This document shows positions 51,134-59,909 of a DNA stretch of 64,000 bases, piece by piece (position 1 is the stretch's first letter; each line of letters starts with the position of its first letter). Where the stretch lies: assembly GCA_902577515.1 (NCBI GenBank), contig CACGZJ010000006.1, positions 1-64,000 of the forward strand, written 5' to 3'. The notes under the pieces are model-generated. The model was not told where the DNA came from. It searched no databases and worked only from the letters and a program-made list of their open reading frames with translations. The stretch comes from an uncultured Bacteroidota bacterium (GTDB lineage Bacteria; Bacteroidota; Bacteroidia; Flavobacteriales; Flavobacteriaceae). The position numbers and the translations under genes were made by a program.

Positions 51134-52613
51134 TAAATGTTGTATAATTTTTCCTAATCAATTATTCAGAGAGAGTATATTCATTGACTCTGATTACAAA
51201 ATTTTTCTTATAGAAGAGGATCTTTTCTTCAATCAATACAATTTTCACAAACAAAAAATATCATTTCATAGATCATCCATGAAGTTTTATGAAGAGTATC
51301 TTCTAAATAAAGGATTAGATGTTAATTATATAAATTCTTTTGAAAAGGAGTCTAGTATAATCGAATTAATTAAAAATATCTATAATCAAGGATACCAAAA
51401 AGTCGAAATTTATGACCCTGTTGATTATCTTCTAGACAAAAGAATAAAAAGAGTTTCTAAAGAACTAAATATTGATCTGTTAGTTCATGAATCAAAACTA
51501 TTTATTAATTCTTCCAAAGAATTAAAATATTTTTTCAAAGATTCTAAGCAAAAGTTTTTTCAAACTTCATTCTACAAATCAGAAAGAAAAAAAAGAAAAA
51601 TACTTATAAATTCCAAAGGATTACCAGAAGGCGGAGAATGGACATACGATATACAAAACAGAAAAAAGTTTCCCAAAGACAAAGTTCCCCCGGTAATTAA
51701 TAATCCAAAAAAAAATAGCTATGTAATTGAATCTGAAAAATATGTTGAAAAAAATTTCCATAACAATTTTGGATCACTTGGCTTATTTAACTATCCCACT
51801 ACATATGATGAAGCTCATCAATGGTTAAATGAATTCTTAAATGATAGATTTTTAGAGTTTGGGGATTATGAAGATGCAATTGTCAAAGATGAACTTACTT
51901 TAAATCATAGTGTTTTAAGCCCTTTACTAAATGTAGGTTTAATAAATATTAAAGACTTATTAGATATCACAATAGAATTCTCGATAAAAAATGATATTCC
52001 AATCAACTCAACAGAAGGATTTATAAGACAAATTATTGGATGGAGGGAGTTTATTAGAGGTATATATCAAGTTAAGGGTAGTTTTGAAAGAACAAATAAT
52101 TTTTGGGGATTTAAAAGTAAAATTCCTAAATCATTCTATGATGGAACAACAGGGATAGAACCTTTAGACTTTTCAATAAAGAAGGTAAGTGAAACTGGCT
52201 ATCTTCATCATATAGAAAGACTAATGATTGTTGGAAATTTCATGTTATTATGTGAGTTTAATCCAGATGAAGTATATAGATGGTTCATGGAGGTATCTAT
52301 AGATTCATTTGATTGGGTAATGGTTCCAAATGTATATGGAATGAGTCAATTTGCAGATGGAGGATTAATGTCTACAAAACCCTACATCAGTAGCAGTAAT
52401 TATATATCTAAAATGAGTGATTATAAAGAAGGTAACTGGAATGATATATGGGATGGTCTATTTTGGAGATTTATGGACAAACAGAGAAGCTTTTTTATTA
52501 AAAATCCTAGATTAAGAATGTTGGTAAATACTTTTGACAAAATGGATATTAATAAAAAGGAGAAGCATCTATTAATTGCTGAGAATTTTTTAAATAAAAT
52601 ACATAATGAATAA
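51126..52613 (+). CDS. Photolyase-related (DPRP/PF04244-like) protein, apparently lacking Fe-S cysteines
   Basis: 495 aa; HHIERLMIVGNFMLL; WVMVPNVYGMSQFADGGLMSTKPYISSSNYISKMSDY. Confidence 0.92.
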   Translation: MNNKCCIIFPNQLFRESIFIDSDYKIFLIEEDLFFNQYNFHKQKISFHRSSMKFYEEYLLNKGLDVNYINSFEKESSIIELIKNIYNQGYQKVEIYDPVDYLLDKRIKRVSKELNIDLLVHESKLFINSSKELKYFFKDSKQKFFQTSFYKSERKKRKILINSKGLPEGGEWTYDIQNRKKFPKDKVPPVINNPKKNSYVIESEKYVEKNFHNNFGSLGLFNYPTTYDEAHQWLNEFLNDRFLEFGDYEDAIVKDELTLNHSVLSPLLNVGLINIKDLLDITIEFSIKNDIPINSTEGFIRQIIGWREFIRGIYQVKGSFERTNNFWGFKSKIPKSFYDGTTGIEPLDFSIKKVSETGYLHHIERLMIVGNFMLLCEFNPDEVYRWFMEVSIDSFDWVMVPNVYGMSQFADGGLMSTKPYISSSNYISKMSDYKEGNWNDIWDGLFWRFMDKQRSFFIKNPRLRMLVNTFDKMDINKKEKHLLIAENFLNKIHNE

Positions 52614-52881
52614 ATTTAGTTTAATAGAAATAGATAGAATTATAGAAATGGCATGGGAAGATAGGACACCATTTGAAGCTATTTTTAATCAATTCAATAT
52701 AAACGAAAAGGAATTGATAAGTATTATGCGACATAATTTGAAAAGAAAAAGCTTTAAGCTTTGGAGAGAGAGAGTCTCAGGAAGAAAAACTAAACATTCT
52801 GTTTTAAGAGAGAATAGTGTTGACAGATTTAAATGTAATTTACAGAGAGGTATATCGAATAATAAAATATCTAAAAGATAG
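52606..52881 (+). CDS. TIGR03643-like small protein
   Basis: 91 aa; IIEMAWEDRTPFEAIFNQFNINEKELISIMR...FKLWRERVSGRKTKH. Confidence 0.85.
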   Translation: MNKFSLIEIDRIIEMAWEDRTPFEAIFNQFNINEKELISIMRHNLKRKSFKLWRERVSGRKTKHSVLRENSVDRFKCNLQRGISNNKISKR

Positions 52882-52882
52882 A

Positions 52883-54193
52883 TTAGATTCTTTCAATTTC
52901 AGCTCCTAATTTTTTTAGTCTCTTCACGATATTTTCATATCCTCTATCTATTTGGTCAACATTTTGAATTATACTTTCTCCTTTTGCCGATAAAGCAGCA
53001 ATTAAAAGTGCTATACCTGCTCTAATATCAGGAGATGTCATAGTAGTAGATTTTAAAGAAGATTTAAAATCATGTCCAATGACAGAAGCTCTATGAGGAT
53101 CACACAAAATTATCTTAGCTCCCATATCAATTAATTTATCTACAAAAAATAATCTACTTTCAAACATTTTTTGATGTATCAAGACACTCCCTTTAGCTTG
53201 AGTTGCTACCACAAGGATTACCGAAATTAAATCAGGGCTAAAACCAGGCCATGGGGCATCTGATATAGTAAGTATTGAACCATCAATGTAATTCGTAATT
53301 GAATATCCGTTTTTATGCTCAGGTATAAGCATATCATCTCCATCTCTCTGAATTGTAATACCAAGTTTTCTGAAAACATCTGGAATTTGACCTAAATTAT
53401 CCCATGACACATCCTTAATTCTGAGTTTACTTCTTGTCATTGCTGCTAAGCCAATCCAGCTTCCTATTTCAATCATGTCAGGCAGAATCTTATGAGATGT
53501 TCCATTTAATTTCTCAACCCCTTTGATCCTTAATAAATTAGAACCTATACCACTAATTTCTGCACCCATATTATTTAACATTGAACATAGTTGCTGAATA
53601 TAAGGTTCACATGCAGCATTGTAAATAGATGTATTTCCCTCAGCTAGGACAGAGGCCATAATGATATTTGCTGTTCCTGTAACAGATGCTTCATCTAGAA
53701 GTATGTCTGCACCAATAAGTTTTCCTTCAGATTCTATTGAATATGTTTTATCTTCTGACAAGTAATTAAGCTCTGCACCTAGTTTTTCAAGATTGTCAAA
53801 ATGAGTATCTAATCTTCTCCTACCAATTTTATCTCCACCAGGTCTAGGTATTGATGCAGAACCAAATCTAGATAGCAAAGGACCTACCAACATTATCGAA
53901 CCTCTCAAAGATTTTGCATCATTAGCAAAGCTTGAATCATTTAAATAGTTTAGGTCAATGTTCTTAGCGTTAAAACTAAATTTACCTTTATCAATTTCTG
54001 AAATACTTACACCGAAATTTTTAAGAATATCTATTAGTTTATTTACATCAATAATATTTGGTATGTTAGAGATTACAACATCACTCTCAGTTAAAAGTGC
54101 AGCACAAATTACTTGAAGAGCCTCATTTTTAGCACCTTGTGGAGTTATCTCACCTGATAATTTTTTTCCCCCATTAACTCTTAGGCTTGACAT
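52883..54193 (-). CDS. murA: UDP-N-acetylglucosamine 1-carboxyvinyltransferase
   Basis: 436 aa; GGKKLSGEITPQGAKNEALQVICAALLT; LVGPLLSRFG. Confidence 0.95.
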   Translation of the reverse strand: MSSLRVNGGKKLSGEITPQGAKNEALQVICAALLTESDVVISNIPNIIDVNKLIDILKNFGVSISEIDKGKFSFNAKNIDLNYLNDSSFANDAKSLRGSIMLVGPLLSRFGSASIPRPGGDKIGRRRLDTHFDNLEKLGAELNYLSEDKTYSIESEGKLIGADILLDEASVTGTANIIMASVLAEGNTSIYNAACEPYIQQLCSMLNNMGAEISGIGSNLLRIKGVEKLNGTSHKILPDMIEIGSWIGLAAMTRSKLRIKDVSWDNLGQIPDVFRKLGITIQRDGDDMLIPEHKNGYSITNYIDGSILTISDAPWPGFSPDLISVILVVATQAKGSVLIHQKMFESRLFFVDKLIDMGAKIILCDPHRASVIGHDFKSSLKSTTMTSPDIRAGIALLIAALSAKGESIIQNVDQIDRGYENIVKRLKKLGAEIERI

Positions 54194-54834
54194 TAGAATC
54201 TTCTTTTATTCTTTTTTCTATTTTTACCAGACTTAAAATTATTTGTTTTTATCTTATTCTTTAAAAACTCACTTGAATCAGTTAATGGCAAATTTGATTC
54301 TATGACTTTAAGCTTTCCATTTGACAGATCATCTAAGTGATCAATAATTACTTTATCCTCAACTGAGTCTTTATTCCAGTTAAGGAAACATTTTTTCATA
54401 TGATTAGCTATATTTAAAATGAGTTTAGTTTTCATATCACCCTCCTCCCATTCAATTGCGATATCAATCATCTTTTTAATGTTATTACCATAGAATCGAT
54501 ATTTGGGGTGGCTTTGAGGGTAATTTAGTTTATTAGGCTTACTATCTTTATATAAATCCTCAGAGGGTTTTTCAAATGGACTATCAACATCAAGCTGGAA
54601 ATCTGACATAATAAATAGTTGAGCCCATAGTTTATGCTGAAAATCTGGAACATCTCTTAAATGAGGATTTAGATTACCCATAACTCCAATTATAGCCTTC
54701 GCCATTTTATTTTTTTCTACTTTATCTTTAACTGAAACTGCTTGGTCAACCATTTGATGTACATGTCTTCCATATTCAGGAATTATAAGCTTTTTTCGTT
54801 CAGTATTATATTCTAATGAATTCATATTTCGCAA
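54193..54834 (-). CDS. DUF4290 family protein
   Basis: 213 aa; LIIPEYGRHVHQMVDQAV; basic C-terminal tail; directly upstream of murA. Confidence 0.8.
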   Translation of the reverse strand: MRNMNSLEYNTERKKLIIPEYGRHVHQMVDQAVSVKDKVEKNKMAKAIIGVMGNLNPHLRDVPDFQHKLWAQLFIMSDFQLDVDSPFEKPSEDLYKDSKPNKLNYPQSHPKYRFYGNNIKKMIDIAIEWEEGDMKTKLILNIANHMKKCFLNWNKDSVEDKVIIDHLDDLSNGKLKVIESNLPLTDSSEFLKNKIKTNNFKSGKNRKKNKRRF

Positions 54835-54855
54835 TTTAATAAATTAATTACCAAA

Positions 54856-55149
54856 TTAAAGGCTTATTATATTATCTATATGCTCTATACCTTTATATAT
54901 ATTAATTACATCAGTAGGTGAATTTGCATAAAATTCAAATGTCAAACTTAAAAACTTCTTTTTTGATGAGGATTTTAAAAATTTTTTCCCTTCGTAATTG
55001 TTAAGATATTTTTTTAACTGAGTGTATTCTTTACTTTTATCTTTAACAATAAACTTAAATATATAAATACCAGGCCAATCCTGAGATTCTTTTAGCTGAT
55101 CATTAAATCTTAAATAAAAATCTTCAGATTTAGTACTTTTATTTGACAA
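54856..55149 (-). CDS. DUF493 family protein
   Basis: 97 aa; KFLKSSSKKKFLSLTFEFYANSPTDVINIYKGI. Confidence 0.82.
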   Translation of the reverse strand: MSNKSTKSEDFYLRFNDQLKESQDWPGIYIFKFIVKDKSKEYTQLKKYLNNYEGKKFLKSSSKKKFLSLTFEFYANSPTDVINIYKGIEHIDNIISL

Positions 55150-55199
55150 GGCAATTAATTTTGTATTCTAATACAAATATAATCAATCATTTGTCTGAG

Positions 55200-55742
55200 A
55201 TGTTCAAGCAAAAAAATAATAAAAGGATTGTACTAGCTGGAGGACCAAGTACAGGAAAAACATCAGTCTTAAATGAGCTTAAAAATTTAGGTTTTATGTG
55301 CTTTGATGAGGCAGCTAGAGATATTCTTTCGCAACATAGCTCTAAGGGGTCAAGCTTTAAATTAGATCCAATAAAAATTAGTAATGAAATTCTAATAAAA
55401 AGAGATTATGATTTTAATAGAGCACTGAATGTTAAATGTAAAAATGATATTGTTTTTTTTGATAGAGGTGTACATGAAATAACGGCATATTTAAGATCCA
55501 TCAGTAAGTCAACAAGTTATTGGGAAGAATTGCCAAAAATTTATAAATATGACATGGTCTTCATTTTTCCATCTTGGAAAGATATTTATATTAAAGACAA
55601 CAATAGGATTGAGGATTATGAGGATGCCGTGAAAATTTCTCCTTTTATATATCAAATTTATGATGAGTCATCAATATTGAGAGTTGAAGTTCCAAAAGCT
55701 AGTATTAATAAGAGAATAGATTTTATTTTAAAAAACATTTAA
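55200..55742 (+). CDS. AAA family ATPase (AAA_28-like)
   Basis: RIVLAGGPSTGKTSVLNEL; MCFDEAARDIL. ORF-track start 55143 is TTG inside the DUF493 start; ATG at 55200. Confidence 0.87.
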   Translation: MFKQKNNKRIVLAGGPSTGKTSVLNELKNLGFMCFDEAARDILSQHSSKGSSFKLDPIKISNEILIKRDYDFNRALNVKCKNDIVFFDRGVHEITAYLRSISKSTSYWEELPKIYKYDMVFIFPSWKDIYIKDNNRIEDYEDAVKISPFIYQIYDESSILRVEVPKASINKRIDFILKNI

Positions 55743-56692
55743 TGAAAAAAATAAAAATAATATTTTTTGGTACTCCAGATTTTGCAGTAAAATCTCTAAA
55801 AGTAATAAATGACAATTTTGAAGTTTTATGTGTTGTTACATCACCTGACAAAAAATCAGGGAGAGGGCTAAAGATTCATGAAAGTGAAGTAAAAAAGTTC
55901 TCCTCTCAAAATAATATAACAATAAAACAACCTAATGATCTTAGAAATAATCATTTTATAGATGAAATTTCATCTTTAAATGCTGATATGTTTATTGTAG
56001 TTGCTTTCAGAAAATTACCAAAAGAAGTGTTTTCAATTCCACCACAAGGAACAATAAACTTACACGCATCACTTCTTCCCGACTACCGAGGGGCAGCACC
56101 TATCAATTGGGCTCTTATAAATAATGAAAAAATCACAGGTGTTACTACTTTTTTTATAGATGAAAGAGTTGATTATGGTGATATTATTTTAAAAGAAGAG
56201 GTAGTTATCAATGATGATGATGATTTTGGAAGTTTATACAATAAACTATCAAATATTGGTTCAAAAATTTTATTAAAAACAATTGAAGTAGTTGCTAGTG
56301 GCAAGGCTATGATTTATAAACAGGTTGAAAACAAAAATTTAAATCTTGCTCCAAAATTAGATCAAGGTAATACAAGAATAAACTGGAAAGATTCTACCGA
56401 TAAAATTGTTGGTCTGATTAGAGGGTTATCGCCAATACCCGGATCATGGACAATATTAGAAAATGGAGATAAGAAGATTAGACTTAAAATTTTTAAAGCA
56501 AGTATAATTAACAAAACTAATTACAATGATTCAGTCATTGGAAAAGTATCAGTAATTAATAACGAAATACATATTAATACTAAAGATGGGACTTTGAATT
56601 GTATAAAAATTCAGTTAGAAAATAAAAAGGATATGTCTATAAAAGATCTTCTTAATGGCTTTAAATTCCATGAAAATTGCCGTGTTTACTAA
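55742..56692 (+). CDS. fmt: Methionyl-tRNA formyltransferase
   Basis: 316 aa; FFGTPDFAVKSL; NLHASLLPDYRGAAPINWALIN. Confidence 0.96.
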   Translation: MKKIKIIFFGTPDFAVKSLKVINDNFEVLCVVTSPDKKSGRGLKIHESEVKKFSSQNNITIKQPNDLRNNHFIDEISSLNADMFIVVAFRKLPKEVFSIPPQGTINLHASLLPDYRGAAPINWALINNEKITGVTTFFIDERVDYGDIILKEEVVINDDDDFGSLYNKLSNIGSKILLKTIEVVASGKAMIYKQVENKNLNLAPKLDQGNTRINWKDSTDKIVGLIRGLSPIPGSWTILENGDKKIRLKIFKASIINKTNYNDSVIGKVSVINNEIHINTKDGTLNCIKIQLENKKDMSIKDLLNGFKFHENCRVY

Positions 56693-56814
56693 TAAAAACA
56701 CTTATATTATCAACAAAACCAGCATATTTATTAACAAAATCTGACTTTTAAGCCTATAATTATTGGGACTTACGTTTTATCATATATCTTTAATTAAACA
56801 TTAAAATAAGTGAT

Positions 56815-57087
56815 ATGAACAAATCAGAATTAATTGATGCTATGGCAGCTCACGCTGGTATATCTAAAGCATCAGCAAAAAAAGCTCTAGAATCCTTTCT
56901 AGGGAGTGTAAGTTCTACTTTACAAGGTGGTGGAAGAGTTTCATTAGTCGGATTCGGATCTTGGTCAGTTTCTCAAAGAGCTGCTAGAGATGGACGAAAT
57001 CCTCAAACTGGTGCTACTATTAAAATCCCTGCTAAGAAAGTTGTTAAATTTAAAGCTGGTGCTGAACTATCTAGCTCAGTAAACTAA
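56815..57087 (+). CDS. HU family DNA-binding protein
   Basis: 90 aa; MNKSELIDAMAAHAGISKASAKKALESF; GRNPQTGATIKIPAKKVVKFKAG. Confidence 0.95.
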   Translation: MNKSELIDAMAAHAGISKASAKKALESFLGSVSSTLQGGGRVSLVGFGSWSVSQRAARDGRNPQTGATIKIPAKKVVKFKAGAELSSSVN

Positions 57088-57112
57088 GTTTTAAATTCAT
57101 TTAATAAATGTT

Positions 57113-57143
57113 AAAAGAGCTTCTATGAAGCTCTTTTTTTTTT
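57113..57143 (+). terminator. Rho-independent terminator after the HU gene
   Basis: AAAAGAGCTTC TAT GAAGCTCTTTTTTTTTT: stem AGAGCTTC/GAAGCTCT, 3-nt loop, long T-tract. Confidence 0.92.
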
Positions 57144-57683
57144 ATGAAAGGCAACATATTAGTTTCTTCACCTTCTTTACTAAGTGATACGGTATTTTAT
57201 AAATCAATAATACTTATTATTGATGATTCTGATAATTCACATACTGGCTTTATTTTAAATAAACCAGGTGGTTTATTTTTTATAAAAAATGAGTCAGGAA
57301 AATTAAATAGAAATTATAAGTTCAATTTTGGTGGTCCTGTCTCTGAAGAAACATTTTTCATTATAAAAAACCATAACCTATACTCTCAAAATTTTAAAAT
57401 TAATGAAAATCTTTTCTGGGGTAATGATGTAGAAATGATTATTAATGAAATTGAAAATAAAAAGATTGATCCTAATGAGGTAATATTTTTACAAGGGTAT
57501 GCAGGATGGGAAGAAGATCAGTTAAAAGAAGAATTAGAAAGTAATAGTTGGATAGTTATAAATAATTTTCAAGGAGATATATTCAATTTAACTCATAAGA
57601 ATAGTTGGAATAAACTAATTAAGAGCCTTGGAGATAAATATTTAATATGGGCTAACTCTCCCGATGATATTTCACAAAATTAG
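57144..57683 (+). CDS. YqgE/AlgH family protein
   Basis: 179 aa; KGNILVSSPSLLSDTVFYKSIILI; GFILNKP; GYAGWEEDQLKEEL. Confidence 0.93.
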   Translation: MKGNILVSSPSLLSDTVFYKSIILIIDDSDNSHTGFILNKPGGLFFIKNESGKLNRNYKFNFGGPVSEETFFIIKNHNLYSQNFKINENLFWGNDVEMIINEIENKKIDPNEVIFLQGYAGWEEDQLKEELESNSWIVINNFQGDIFNLTHKNSWNKLIKSLGDKYLIWANSPDDISQN

Positions 57684-58087
57684 CTTGAACCTAGAACCTG
57701 TTTTAAATCTGAAATTAAACTATTCCATAATAGCTTCGCTTCGTCAACTTCGTCCTTATCAGAAAAATCAGTGACAATTAGGGATACGTCCTTTGTTATC
57801 TCATCCATTTGAATTCTAAATTCAAAAAAATATTCTTCTTCATCTGCTTCTCCAGTTACCCATTGAAATCTAATTTTCTCATTGATTTTTTTTGATAAAA
57901 CTCGAGCATATTCTTCTGTATCTCCCCAAAAGAAAGTATACTTTTCACCTCTATAATTAACATCATCAGAAAACCACTCAGATAAGCCAGATGGAGTAGA
58001 TAAATATTGAAATAATAATTGAGGTGATGATTGAAAATCATATTCTAGAACAAATTCTTCTTTTTGGCTCATAAATTTAAATTGCAA
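57680..58087 (-). CDS. START-like/AHSA1-type (SRPBCC) domain protein
   Basis: 135 aa; EYDFQSSPQLLFQYLSTPSGLSEWFSDDV. Confidence 0.88.
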   Translation of the reverse strand: MQFKFMSQKEEFVLEYDFQSSPQLLFQYLSTPSGLSEWFSDDVNYRGEKYTFFWGDTEEYARVLSKKINEKIRFQWVTGEADEEEYFFEFRIQMDEITKDVSLIVTDFSDKDEVDEAKLLWNSLISDLKQVLGSS

Positions 58088-58161
58088 GTAATATATTAAA
58101 AAAAGTTATTATTTACATTAATTAACAATTTTTTAGCTACAGATTCTTCTAAATTGTTTCA

Positions 58162-58169
58162 TATATTTG
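58162..58169 (+). promoter_or_regulatory. Candidate -7 element TATATTTG for tRNA-Met
   Basis: TAnnTTTG match, 13 nt before the tRNA 5' end. Confidence 0.5.
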
Positions 58170-58182
58170 CAAGTCTTGGTTT

Positions 58183-58256
58183 GGCGAGGTAGCTCAGTTG
58201 GTGAGAGCGTCGGATTCATAACCCGGAGGTCGGGAGTTCAAATCTCCCTCTCGCTA
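58183..58256 (+). tRNA. tRNA-Met (CAT), probably elongator
   Basis: GGCGAGGTAGCTCAGTTGGTGAGAGCGTCGGATTCATAACCCGGAGGTCGGGAGTTCAAATCTCCCTCTCGCTA; anticodon CAT. Confidence 0.93.
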
Positions 58257-58269
58257 CAAAATATTGTAC

Positions 58270-58866
58270 ATGAAACATAAAATTATAAGTATATCATTTT
58301 TGATTATTTTTTTAGGCTGCTCAAAAGCTGAAGATAATCTAGCTGATCAACTAATTGAGGAAGAGGAACCTCAAATTTATAGTTGCGTTTCTTATGATGA
58401 ACTTCTAGATCCCCAAAATACCGATGCTAATGACTTAATGCAGTATTGGCATAAATTTGTTGACGATGTTAAATGTTCAAGAGGTGGACCAGACTATGAC
58501 GAAAGAAACGTTATTAAGAATATTTTCTTTGAATTTCGAACTGCAGCTCAGATTACCGCCGGTGTTACACCGGATCACATTGCATATTCTACATTCTCAG
58601 GATATTGTAACGACTCAGTTGTTAATGTAGGAGTCTTATTTACTGAATGGAATGAAAAAAATCTACTTCAAAGACTGTGGATTATGTATCATGAGTTTGG
58701 TCATGATGTCTATAAATATGAACATAGCACAGACCCTGCAGATATAATGTTTCCTTCAAGCACAAGGAGTGACGTTAAAATAAATGATTTTATTGAAGCT
58801 AAGGACAGGATGATTAGCAAAAAGTTTCCTGGTATAAAATATATTCCTTGTCCTTCTGCAGATTAA
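58270..58866 (+). CDS. Putative zinc metalloprotease-like lipoprotein
   Basis: MKHKIISISFLIIFLGC lipobox; MYHEFGHDVYKYEH (HExxH); DIMFPSS downstream. Confidence 0.78.
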   Translation: MKHKIISISFLIIFLGCSKAEDNLADQLIEEEEPQIYSCVSYDELLDPQNTDANDLMQYWHKFVDDVKCSRGGPDYDERNVIKNIFFEFRTAAQITAGVTPDHIAYSTFSGYCNDSVVNVGVLFTEWNEKNLLQRLWIMYHEFGHDVYKYEHSTDPADIMFPSSTRSDVKINDFIEAKDRMISKKFPGIKYIPCPSAD

Positions 58867-59909
58867 TCTGCATATCCCATATGAGTTTTTACTAAAGGAT
58901 TCATTACACTAAACCATAGTGGTGGAATTAATGATATTAATATTGATGTTGGATATCCAAAAGGGAGATGTGGGCAATCTTCAATTGACTCTAAAATCTG
59001 ATATTTTTTTGATGATTTAAAATGATGATCACTGTGTCTAGTTAATTCATACAATACTATTCTTCCAATAGTATGATTTGAATTCCAAGAATGATGAGGC
59101 TTAACTCTTTCATATCTTCCATTAGATTCTTTTTTTCTTAAGAGACCATAATGTTCTACATAATTGATTGTCTCTAAAAACAGAAATGATATTACAGACA
59201 TTAAAATAGATAATAAAGTAAGGTAAATTCCGAAGTAATAATAAATTAAGGCTATAAATAACAATTGAAATAATGTATAAAAGATCATATCATTTTTAAT
59301 TGAAAAAAAACTCCTCTTAGAAACTCTCAAAAGTCTTAACTGAATTTTCCAAGCACTTATATATGTCCTAAAAACTGATGTTAACCAAAAACTATAAACG
59401 TTTTGCTTATATCTTGCTGTAGCAGGGTCTTCAGGGGTTGCTACATTTAAATGATGTCCAAAGTTATGTTCAATATAAAAGTGCATATATTGACATGGAA
59501 GATATAATAGTTTTGAACAGGTTCTAGCAAATAATGACCTTCTGTGTCCAAGCTCATGACCTACATTAATTCCATTAGTAGCCATAACTATGCTTGCTGA
59601 TAAAATTATACCTATAATATCATAAATTGAAGTAGCAAGAATTAACTTATCAAGTGAGAAAAAGAAAATTCCAAAAACAATCGGAATATTTAGATACAAA
59701 AGAATATCAAAAAAAGGATCTAAAAGTCTATTTGCTCTTTCTTGTTCAGTATATTTCTCATCACTTCTTTTGACAAGCACTTCCAATACAGGTATAAAAA
59801 CAAATGTATAAATAACAGCTAAATAATTATAAAAACCACCAATTGAAATCCCTAAAAATGCCATAAAGGCAATTGAATAAGACATTAAATATTTCAAATC
59901 TTTCATCAC
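58863..59909 (-). CDS. alkB: Alkane 1-monooxygenase (AlkB-type membrane di-iron hydroxylase)
   Basis: 348 aa; [58 protein letters not shown]. Confidence 0.9.
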   Translation of the reverse strand: MMKDLKYLMSYSIAFMAFLGISIGGFYNYLAVIYTFVFIPVLEVLVKRSDEKYTEQERANRLLDPFFDILLYLNIPIVFGIFFFSLDKLILATSIYDIIGIILSASIVMATNGINVGHELGHRRSLFARTCSKLLYLPCQYMHFYIEHNFGHHLNVATPEDPATARYKQNVYSFWLTSVFRTYISAWKIQLRLLRVSKRSFFSIKNDMIFYTLFQLLFIALIYYYFGIYLTLLSILMSVISFLFLETINYVEHYGLLRKKESNGRYERVKPHHSWNSNHTIGRIVLYELTRHSDHHFKSSKKYQILESIEDCPHLPFGYPTSILISLIPPLWFSVMNPLVKTHMGYAD

